From the NCBI RefSeq assembly GCF_001522545.3, contig NC_031770.1:20029491-20093490 (forward strand): a stretch of 64,000 nucleotides of DNA, given 5' to 3'. Below are positions 51,057-60,602 of this stretch, one piece after another. The position numbers were made by a program, and so were the translations under genes. The DNA comes from Parus major. Its lineage: Eukaryota > Chordata > Aves > Passeriformes > Paridae. The notes under the pieces are model-generated. The model made no database searches and was not told the DNA's origin. It saw only the letters and a list, made by a program, of their open reading frames with translations. The stretch's first letter is position 1. Every line of letters begins with the position of its first letter.

Positions 51057-51199
51057 CTGAAATGAGCTCAGTTGGTTGGAGCATGGTGCTAATAACACCA
51101 ATGTTGTGGGATCAATCTCTGTACAGACCATTTACATAAGAGTTGGACTCCATGAGTCTTGTGGGTCTCTTCCAAATCAGAATAGTCTGTGATTCTGTA
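51057..51199 (+). mobile_element. SINE with tRNA-Ile head and CR1 tail (TguSINE1-like)
   Basis: The first ~72 bases resemble a nuclear tRNA-Ile(AAT). There is an A-box-like 'gagctcagttggttgg', an anticodon-loop-like 'gtgctaataac' and a decayed B box ('gggatcaatct'). The remainder, 'agttggactccatgag' to 'tgtgattctg', is a CR1 3' end, which lets the element be mobilised by CR1 machinery. This composite matches what is described for passerine SINEs. The acceptor stem is not paired and the B box is damaged, so it is not a functional tRNA gene. Confidence 0.88.
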
Positions 51200-53044
51200 G
51201 ATGCTTGGAAGAAAATGTAAGAAATGTGCGGAAAGCATAGAATGAGTCTTCCTGTTAGTGCAAATTCAGTTGGTTGGTTTTGGAATTCCTCAGCTGAAGG
51301 CTGCTTCTGGACCATCCTGCTTAATGGTCTGTGATAGAATTGTCTTTATTTTTTAATACATTCATTCTTTCTGTAACTGCTGTTGGAGTAATTGTTCCAG
51401 TTCAGTTTTGTGTGTGTAAAGTGTGCTTCCTCTTGTTATTTATAACTGCTGCCCAATAGTTTAGTTACGTATTTTCCAGCTTTGGCATTGTATGAAATAT
51501 ATAATTCATGTTCTCATGGTGAGGTCAGAGCTGAGACAAGTGTAAATTAAATCACCAATCTGAAGTCATTTTACTTTAGTCTGTTGATTTCAGTGAAGCC
51601 TACACAAGTGAGCAAGTCAGTGGATATTGAGAACTAGTTACCCACAGATATGAGACTCCCAGGAGAAGGTGTATGAATTATCTTCCCTGGTTAATCAAAA
51701 GTTAACATAAACACAGAACACCACAGAAGATGCTGTCTTTGCTTACATTTTGCTGTGAACAAAAATATTTGCTTTTCTTCCTAATTTCAGGGACATTTCT
51801 GTAGAAATTCTTTTGTTGCATTCTGTGAGAAAATGCTGCAGTAACCCAAACAGCCAGGCTTCCTAATACAACAGCAGAAAGGCAGAACAGCGCTCTGCAG
51901 GATCATTGATGAAGAAACCATGGTATTTTTCCATGCCCTCCTTCAAATTTTCATTCTCTGTCAAGCCAAGGCACTGCTTAATCTGCTGCTCGGAATGTAT
52001 CTGAGGGCACTGACAGCCCTCTGTCATATTTTTTTCCTTGCAGCTTTTTAGGCCTATATGTTGTGTTTTGGTTTATACTTACACTGTAAATTCTTTTGAA
52101 CAATTACAGTAGGGTCCTGAATCATAACTGGAGCACAGTAACAAAAAGTTAAGAGCATTACCCATTTCTCAGAAGGCTGTACTGTGTGTGTCACATTCAG
52201 AAGAACCTCTTGTACCCTTGTCAAGAAGAAGAAAAGCTGAGCTAAATATTAAAAGGAAAATAGGTCTTAAAATGACCATAATCCCACAGTCTCAAAGTCC
52301 TATTTCTGACTCCTCAGAAAGCAAAATCCTTCAAAATCTGACCCTTGTAATCTTCCAAAATGTCAAACTGTTTTTTCATTTTCATCCAAGAAAGGAATAT
52401 TCATCAGGTTTAAATCCTTAAAATGAGGTTCTGACTGTTTAACCAGGAGTTTATTGGATAAGGTGATATATTTCATCATAGTGTTCAGTGTCTGTATTCT
52501 AGGATGAGAGTATAGAGTGTAAATTTCTGGAATTCAAAAAGTACCATGCTTGCACATCTTGCCTTCAGAGAAGCATGTAATGACATTGATGTACTTTGGA
52601 TGCAGCTAGTCACACTCACAGAGTAATAAAGGAATTACAGAGTCATCGCATGAAAGAATTTTTTTCCTAAAGACTGGATTGCTTTCTTCTGCATTCTGGT
52701 GCATTCCACATGCTGACATCAAAATTTGGAGTATAAGTTAGAATCAGTATTTAAAAAATGGAAGCAGCTTTAGAACACACTGTTTCAGTGTGGTTTGTGA
52801 TCAGCTTTTGCTTCTACTTTCCTTTGGAATCCAGACTATCACAGGGTCACTTGGGTTGGAAGGATTATCTAGTCCATTCCCCCAGCTCAAGCAAGGTTGA
52901 CTGGAGCATGTTTCCCAGAACCACGTCTGGTTGAGTTTTAGATGCCTCCATAAATGGAGATACTTCTCTATGAGAAGCCTGTTCCATGTTTGGTCACCCT
53001 CACAGTAAAAAGCGATTTCCTGTGTTCAGCTGGAATTTAATTTT

Positions 53045-53255
53045 CTCCCCAGTGAAGTGTTCACAACACCAAACCTGCCAGAAGCAATTGGGCTCTCAGA
53101 CACATGGTGTTATTCTTGGGGTTGTCCTGTCCAGAAGCAGGAGTTGGACTCACTGATCACAGAATATTTAGGTTGGAATAGACCTCTGAGATCATCGTGA
53201 CCCATGATTCTTGTGGGTCCCTTCCAACTCAGGATATTTTCTGATACTGTGATTC
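53045..53255 (+). mobile_element. CR1 LINE 3' end, sense, inserted in the antisense CR1
   Basis: 'ctccccagtgaagtgttcac', 'caggagttggactcactgat' and 'cttgtgggtcccttccaact' are consecutive pieces of a sense CR1 3' end, finishing 'actgtgattc'. It sits inside the antisense CR1 of 52837-53635. It is itself interrupted at about 53159-53199. Confidence 0.87.
53159..53199 (-). mobile_element. Minute antisense CR1 3' scrap (about 40 bp), third nesting level
   Basis: 'agaatatttaggttggaata' and 'gacctctgagatcatcg' are the antisense start of a CR1 3' end. They interrupt the 'actgatc...ccttgtggg' continuity of the surrounding sense CR1. The boundaries could shift by a few bases. Its size is extreme even for 5'-truncated CR1s. 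Confidence 0.75.
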
Positions 53256-54049
53256 ATGTATTCCAGTTTGTGTCCATTGACTCTTGTCCTGTCACTGGGC
53301 ACTGCTTAGAACAGTCTGGCTGCTGCTTTGTTCTCTCCCATAAGGTATTTATAAATTTTGATAGATCACGCTGAGCCTTGTCTTTCCTGAGGTGATCAGT
53401 CCCAGATCTCTCCCTGTCTCTCAGAAGAGATGTGCTCCAGTCTTTTTGCCATCTTAGTGGCCTTTTTTATATCATCCACAGACTTGCTGAGGGTGCACTC
53501 TTCCCCCATCACCAAAGTCATTGATAAAGGTGTTGAACAGTATCCCAGAACCTTGGGATACACCCCAGCTCTCTTGCCTCTGTGTTTCGTGCAACTGATC
53601 ACAATCTTCTGATGCTTCTCTTGACAAGCACATGAAACATCCCCATTTTATAATTCAGATTTCTCTCACTGTAGAATTCAAGAGATTGACTAGCCTCTAA
53701 ACAGTGGGCTATAATTATACCTACAGATAATAATGAAATAAAATGTACTGCAAAAGAATTCACACAGAATTGGTATTTATTCCTCTTAAAGTTTTCTCAT
53801 TCATATTTATATGATTTTGCAGTTCATCCCACCTATTGTTGCAATAGCTGAGGACTGATGTTGTGGCTGCACACGTGGTAATGAGAAAATTGTGGTTGAC
53901 AGCTGCCATTCCCTCCTTCCTGTTACACATGTTTGTAATTACTTTTCACCTTTTAGTCTTTTATGCTCAGCAGATGAATATCTCAGGAAAAGTTAATTTA
54001 ATGATTTAATGTGGTTATCAAAGTGTCTGAGCTGTGCTGTGGTTTTGAA

Positions 54050-54310
54050 AGCTCTCTAGCTGGAGAGTCTCTCAGAAGAGGAGACAGGGCCACCTGCCAG
54101 TGACAGATCAGCCAGGGCTGGACAGTGAGGCCACAGTGCTGGGGGAAGCTCGCTGCCAGCCTGGCAAATACCCATGCTCTGGCAAATACTCTCAGCTGAG
54201 AGAGGGTCCCCCTCAGGGAGAGCTCTGCCAGCCCCCTGCCTAAGCAGCCTGTGGCTTTGGGACCAGCCTCTGCACCCTGACTGCTGCCTCTTGTGGGGTT
54301 TGGGGATCAT
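54050..54310. other. Unassigned GC-rich patch in intron 30
   Basis: It is markedly richer in G+C than its surroundings, with repeated CTCTC/GAGAG and CAG/CTG words, and opens with a small inverted repeat ('tctctagctggaga'). No CR1 or exon signature is recognised. The 84-codon minus frame over it reflects base composition. Confidence 0.35.
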
Positions 54311-54524
54311 TGTCTGAGATGGATGTTAGAAAATGCTGTTTCTCTCAGGCTTATTTCATCTGTGTGGGATGAAATGAGCAGTTTACCACCAATGGAGAGT
54401 TTGCTGCTTGAAGCTGTTGGTGAAATTGCTTGGGAAAAATGCTCATGCACTTGAAATGACTTGAAAAGTCTTGGTTTGCACAAATATTTCACACTCAAAA
54501 TATTCCTATACTACAGTTAATGAG

Positions 54525-54546
54525 TTTATTTATTTATTTATTTATT
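54525..54546 (+). repeat. (TTTA)n microsatellite
   Basis: Five uninterrupted TTTA units followed by a partial one. Confidence 0.9.
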
Positions 54547-56104
54547 AATTTATAGAAAAGGACTATTGCAAACCAACTAAGATAAATGTATGTAAGGCCA
54601 GAGCACTAGGAGGACTCCCAAATCCCTGCTCCAAGCTGAGACAAATTTCTAAGGTTGTAAAACTTGATATGTAGATAAGAATGTTTGGCTGGGACAGCTA
54701 CTGCAGCAAGGGGCAGCTGATAGACCTGTCTATGCGCATTAGGTTTGTGAGAGTTGTCAGGTGGTGCTTGAGCTCCTGTTCATTCTAAGGCAGAGTGGCA
54801 GAATGTAAGTTCCCTTCTCCTTTCATTTAGCTGGCTTTAGCAGACTAGTGGCATATTTTTCAATATATGAATTTTAAAACATAAATTATATTAATATTCT
54901 ACAGTATTAAGATTCAGACTTGATTGAGTTTAAATCTAAATGAATCTTGTTTACAGTCCAGTGCTGTTGTATTAATTTATTCATACAAAATACAAATTGT
55001 GTGATTAAATAAACCTGAGCATTTTATCAAAATTACATCAACTCTTAGATAGGTAACCATATTTTTATTAATAAAAAGAAGTTGATTTCATAATGTTTTT
55101 CAGTCTAGAAAGAATTATTATATTTTTATAGACATATTAAAAAAAATCTATAGAAAAGTAAACAGTGTTTCTTTGTCTCTCTACAAACTTTTAAAGATGA
55201 ACATACTGCAGAAAATAAGCAATGGTGAAGTGATTTGGAGTGATCAAGGATAACACAGAGATAGATAATGCAAAACCAATACCCTCTGTGGTTAATTAAT
55301 TTTTTGGTGCAAAATTGCACTGTTCAGTTAAGGTGTTCTGCAAACTGAAGCAGCTGGAGAGTTCTCTGTGCTGTGGGGAATGTAACAGGTTTCATTGAAC
55401 CACTGCAAACTGAATTGCATCTTCAGAGCCAGAGGAGCTGGTGCATGGTTTGTTATGAAGTATTTCTGTTGGGAGAAAAGGGCCTTTCAAGCCACCTAAA
55501 TGCAATAACTAAATTAAAACTTTAGTTTGTTCTTATAAGCCAAAGAGTTGGAATAGGTGCCCTCGTGTTGAGTAGTTCTTCATTTTATAACTCATATCAT
55601 ACTTAGTTATCAGATGCTTTTAAAATGCAGATGTATGTGACAGACTGATGTGCGCGGACTTTCGGTTCAGAAATGCATATGTGGAAGACACATGTACTTA
55701 AACAGTTTTTGCTACAATCTGTCAAAAACAAAGTCAGTTGAGGACTTCCTTTTCTGGTCAGTGGACTGTGATTAAGTGTACTGTGGCAATGATGCATCTC
55801 GACACATGAGTGACTATGTTGGACAGATGCTGTATGACCTCGGGCGTTCAAGTTAGCTAAATAGTCTGAGTTTGGGGAGGAGAGATTTGGTAATTTTTGT
55901 TTTTAAAGCTTAGACAAGAATTAAGGTAAATCTTAAAGGTCAAGTGTTGTTTCAATTGCAGTAGGTGTATTTCAAAATAGGTCCTCATGAAACTGCATGT
56001 TAGGGAGGAAACAATAAAAAAATCCAGCAACGAAAAGTCCCTTTGGCAAAAAAATGCACTCAGTTTTTGTGAACAGAATATTAGCCCACATACTTACTTA
56101 CCAC

Positions 56105-56130
56105 TTTACCACTGTAGTGGTAAACTTTTT

Positions 56131-56208
<78 letters not shown>

Positions 56209-56248
56209 TTGGTTTTTTTTTTGTTTTTTTTTTGTTTTGTTTGTTTTT
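56105..56248 (+). repeat. Pure T75 homopolymer with degenerate flank and small hairpin
   Basis: An unbroken run of 75 T occupies 56133-56207. It is followed by T-rich sequence with isolated G up to about 56248. Immediately upstream, 56105-56124 is a perfect inverted repeat ('tttaccact' / 'agtggtaaa' around GT). The long poly-Lys and poly-Phe frames across this stretch are artefacts of the run. Confidence 0.97.
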
Positions 56249-57424
56249 GATGAGAAGTACTAGTTCCCCACTGAAAATCTGCCAGAATGCTATGGAATAT
56301 GGCTGTATTGTCAAAAAGTATGAGAGCTCCCTTTGAACTTGAAACTAGAAGAACTACTTGAAAGGTACTGAACAAAAGAAATGCCTGCCTTATGGAGAAG
56401 TGAAGGGAAAACAGCTGAATATGTAATCTTCTCATATACTGTATGCATTAGAATGTTGAATGGAGTGGACATAAATGTGCAACTAACTTACTAGTTACTC
56501 ACCCATTTTACCATGAATTTGTTGTTGACCCTTTTGCTATTGCCCCTATCCATGTTGTTATCCCTTCGCTGCTAGAATGAGCCTAGCGTTTCCACTCTTG
56601 CACAACTCTAAACCTTGACTTTCAATATTGCAAATAATTAAAGACCATTTAAATAAAAGTATAGAGAATTAAATACTAGTTTTGCATATAAAGTAGGCTT
56701 AATGTTCTAGGTGTGATTCCAGATCACTCTTTTAGACTGTTAACTTTACATTCATATTTAACAAATGACATTATTCAGTTTCATGGGGTCACTGTGTCAA
56801 AATGTCTGTGTTAGAACTTTAATTTATTTCCAAAGGTTCTTTGGGCAGATAGGAGTGGTGTGTTAAAATGATTTAGCACCTCCACTTCCCCATGTGGATT
56901 TTAAGGCTTTGAATGTAGTCTATGATGTTAATTTTGAGTCTAGGTGGATTCAGCTCCTCTGTAGTGGCAGGCTGAATGTGTGGGGCCCATATCCCAAATG
57001 TGTGAGGCTGACCCTCTTCTTAAATATTGATGATGTCCCTAATCCTGTCTCACGATCAAAGTGACAATTTGTCCACCTCTTTCCTGTTAGGATTAATAGA
57101 ATACATACAAGTGTGGCCAAATTTTGCTTTGTTAGCACCTGATCGTGGAAAGCCTGATGGACTTTTATCAGATCAGCAATTACTGGGTATAGACAAGAGA
57201 TGCCAGTGTGAGAGTGTGATAATTGAGGAGTCAGGGAAAGTTTTTTTAAAGCTGTCAGCCAGCTTCATTGGATCATAGGCTATTTTTTACTGCAAAAATT
57301 ATTTTGCTGTTCTTTAAATTAATTCACATGTATCAGTGATGATCTTTGCTGTGGGACTGCTGACTTTGTATTTCAGTGTAGTCAGGTGCTGAGTGTAAAT
57401 TTCACTGACTGACTGAAAGTGCAG

Positions 57425-57665
57425 ACGAAATGAGTGGGTAATGAGAGCAGAGCAGCCAGTTCTTTAATTGAATTAAAAGCTGGGTGACACCAATGCAGAC
57501 ACCTGTCCAATTACAGGCAGGCCAAGGTGTTTACCATTGCTGTACAAGCGATTTGAAGATGACAGAAATCTTTCCGCCCACAGATTAACATAATGAAGGA
57601 GAACAGATTAGAGTGGATGCTGGCCAAACAGATAGCATGGCAGCTGAGAAAAAAGTAGTTTGCTG
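57425..57665. promoter_or_regulatory. Candidate conserved regulatory element in intron 30
   Basis: This non-repetitive block contains the perfect palindrome 'tttaattgaattaaa' (about 57462-57476). It also carries E-box-like 'caggtg'/'cagctg' words and several ATTA/TAAT cores. No ORF or repeat similarity is seen. The call is based on motif content alone. Confidence 0.3.
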
Positions 57666-58464
57666 AAGTATGTAAATAAAATCTGTGCACTTTCTATTGC
57701 CTACCTATGCACATCTGTTTCTTTGTTTAAAAAAAAATAGGGCAAGAATACATGTGAAGGAAAAGCATTAATTAGGAAATGAAATTATTTTTTTTTAAGT
57801 TGTTGCCTTTGCTGAATTAATTTTTTAAAAAAAACCTCCTGCAGGAAAAGGGTTTCTTTGTTTGTTTTTTTTTTTCCCCTATGAAAATTCTCTCAGCCTA
57901 TCATAAACCTAAGTAATGGGAAGTCTGTTGTGCTACAGGTGCTTCATATAAAACCTTCCTACTTCCTGCAACCCAATTCAAACCTTCTACACGTACTAGC
58001 ATCTTTTTAGTATGTCTGATACTCTGCAGCTCTCGGTGCCTGAAGCCATTGGGAACCCTACAGGCTGTCTTCCAGGAGGAAATGCAAGGGGCATTAATTC
58101 ACTGCTTCATAAGAAACAAATGCTACAAGTGCTAAATGTACAAATCAAACTAAATTGCTTCCTAAAGCACCACAGAGTGAATAGAGAGAAGGTGTACATA
58201 CAATGCCATGCTCCTCTTGGCCAGGAACTTGCAAATGTCACAGTTGGAGCATTTGGTTTCTGCTTGTATTTATTTGTGGAGATAATTCCCAAAGCACCTT
58301 TTATAGTTTCCTGGGTTTAACACACTATGATCTGGAAATAAGTGGAAATACTGTCTCGTATAAAAAAGATGGTGTTTTGACTAATGGAATTTTTGTGATG
58401 CAGAATTTAGTGTAGCTTTCAATACTTTACAGGCACAGTAATGCCTAAAGATGTACCATACAAG

Positions 58465-58757
58465 GAAGCTGAAAAGAACTTCTTGCAAGGGAATGTATTG
58501 GAAGGACAAGGTGTGATGTCTTTAATCTGGAAGAGTTTAGGTTTAGTTCAGATATTGGGAAGAAATTTTTTTCTGTGGGCATGGTGAGGCACTGGAACAG
58601 GTTTCCCAGAGAAGTTGTGGATGCCCCATCCCTGGAAGTGTTCAAGGGCAGGCTGAATGGCTCTGAGCAACTGGTCTGGTGGAAAGTGTCCCTGCCTGTG
58701 GCAGGGTGGTTGGAATGGTCTTTATTATGGTCCCATTCAACCCAAACCATTCCATGA
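58465..58757 (+). mobile_element. CR1 LINE 3' fragment, sense
   Basis: In order: 'gaacttcttgcaagggaatg', 'ggaaggacaaggtgtgatg', 'ggcactggaacaggtttccc', 'gtccctgcctgtggcagggt' and 'cccattcaacccaaaccatt'. This is the usual final ~290 bp of a CR1. The open frames 58575-58757 (plus) and 58445-58750 (minus) lie inside it and are not host genes. Confidence 0.94.
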
Positions 58758-60488
58758 AGAATTATTTCCTATTTTCTGCCTTATTGATGGCTCTTAAAAA
58801 TATTCTTCTTCCATCACAGGAAGATTACAGGGATGTTTCTTTGGTGGTGACAGACACAGCATTCTTTTTCTCTCCTGTCACACTTAGATTGGATGTTAGT
58901 ACAGCTCCCCACTGTTAACTGGCGATTTGCAAAAACAAAACCATAGCCAGAGCAAGTAGATGCTGATCAACTGGTTTTATTTTAACACTACACTGAAGCA
59001 GAAGCGATTACTTCTGAATATTTCTCCGTTTGTATGAGTAGAAGTGCACCCCAGAGAATTCAAATAGAAAAATGATTGCTATGCCAACATTTGAAGTTTT
59101 TAATTGATTGCAAGAAAAAGCATAAATGTTACTAATTCAATGAAAGTTAATCTCATATTTTCCATGTGAACACACCTATTACTAAACACAATATAAACTT
59201 TTACAGACTGATGGTTTCAGCTCAGAAGATAATATAATTGTGCTGTAGCTGCAAATTTCCAGCATCAAATTCTCCATGCCCTTTTTGTGATTATGAAGGG
59301 TTTATGTAGGGATTTTTTTTTTTTTTTAATGATACGCCATTATGTTGCATTCTGTTAGTGTAGTAAGCCAACGAGGAGCAATAATAAGAGCTAATTTTGT
59401 CTACCTGTTTGTGTAAATGTAATGATGAGGGGATTTTCAGACTTCTTCTACTGTGGGACACTTGGCCAGTAATTACAGTTCTTTGACATGTTGTTGTTTT
59501 TTAAGCTGATTTGCAAAATCCAAGTGTTGGACAATTTTGAAATAAAATAATTTGCTATTAATTTTATTTTTTTAATGAAACACCGCATTGATTTTGCTAG
59601 AGCTGTGACAGGGGAGGTGAAAATATGGTTTGAAATAAAACTTGGCATGAATTGGCCTTCTTTTAATTACTTCTGGTTTTAGATTTTATATTACTTTGTT
59701 GTTGGACTTTGAAATGGGAACTGCCAATGTTTCTAAAAATGACTCTAAACTAAATTTTTCCCCATGTAATCCTTCTGTTTATGATAGTTGAAAATGTTGC
59801 AAAACTTCCTGAAGTGGTAAGCAGTGATTATTATTTGTTATAAAAAGGAGCTGATTAATATGTGAGAATTTAGTAACTTCTCTTCACTAACATAAGCAGG
59901 ATCTAAAATAGAATAAGGCCCCAGATCTTTTCTCTTTGTTAACTCTTGGGTACTGTGCTACCTGAATTATGTTAGTTAGATAGCAAATATATGGTCTTTA
60001 TGATGCTCCTGAATGGAAGGCAATTGGGATGTTTCATAAAAAAAGAGATTTCAGTTTATGGATGAATAGGAACATCATTGGAGAGGGTGCATTAAAAAAA
60101 CTTAGTATGGGAAACAGTGAAAATTCTGTGGAAAAACAAAATAAGGAACTGAAAAAAACTTTGAGACAGGGATTAAGGAAAAAAACCTTCTTCATTGTCA
60201 CATTAAAATATACCCCTCTGTTTTGAAGCAGTATCTGTTTCAGTGAGCATAACTAAAGAAACACAGGTACTTTAGTACTAAAAATGGAATAAAATATCAT
60301 TTGCTCTTGAATTATTTTGTAAAATTTTAAGTCATGGCTAATAGGAACAAAACCTTAAATATTTTTTTTCTTTTCTACCTGTAACAATGGGAACCCATAA
60401 CAGAAAGTTTATTTTCCCTCTGTGTGTGTCTGCATGCAGTCAGTCTGTACACTGTACATGTGTAACACCTTGCTCTCTTGTGTTGCAG

Positions 60489-60602
60489 GCACATTGAGGG
60501 GTTTGCGTCCCTTCACAAACTATGCTGTAACCCTAACTGCTTGCACTTTGGCTGGCTGTACTGAGAGCTTGCATGCATTGAACATCTCCACTCCACAAGA
60601 AG
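60489..60602 (+). CDS. USH2A: USH2A exon 31: C-terminal half of FN3 repeat 6
   Basis: The 114-nt exon, phase 1 at both ends, lies between 'cttgtgttgcag' and 'gtaaag'. It encodes 'GTLRGLRPFTNYAVTLTACT' and 'LAGCTESLHALNISTPQE'. 'L-x-P-F-T-N-Y-x-V-x-L-x-A-C-T-x-A-G-C-T' is highly characteristic of usherin FN3 repeats, which carry the paired Cys of ACT/GCT. 'NIS' is a sequon. The length equals human exon 31 (c.6050-6163, from memory). It completes the domain begun almost 12 kb upstream. Confidence 0.98.

Larger units (their letters stand above)
52837..53635 (-). mobile_element. CR1 LINE, antisense, split by a nested insertion
   Basis: The left part, 52837-53038, reads from a terminal-repeat-like 'tatcacagggtcacttgg' through 'gcctgttccatgtttggtca' to 'tgttcagctggaattt'. 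The element resumes at about 53256 with 'attccagtttgtgtccattg' and 'cttgtcctgtcactgggcac'. It then runs into reverse-transcriptase blocks ('gacttgctgagggtgcactc', 'gttgaacagtatccc') to about 53635. The two halves are contiguous in CR1 order once the insertion is removed. Confidence 0.88.
48651..60488 (+). other. USH2A: USH2A intron 30 (11,838 bp), repeat-rich
   Basis: It separates the two halves of one fibronectin III repeat. Recognised contents: two antisense CR1s in tandem (50017-50360 and 50371-50992), a tRNA-derived SINE (51057-51199), a nested CR1 cluster (52837-53635), a GC-rich patch (54050-54310), a (TTTA)n microsatellite (54525-54546), the T75 run (56133-56207), a candidate regulatory element (57425-57665) and a sense CR1 (58465-58757). 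The remainder is AT-rich, without assignments. The acceptor is 'ctcttgtgttgcag'. Confidence 0.92.

Noticed and set aside
51057..51128. Possible tRNA-Ile(AAT) gene
   Set aside because: The acceptor stem does not pair, the B box is damaged and the unit continues into a CR1 tail, so it is the head of a SINE.
56106..56435. Poly-Lys/poly-Phe open frames over the T run
   Set aside because: Pure translation of the T75 homopolymer and its flanks.
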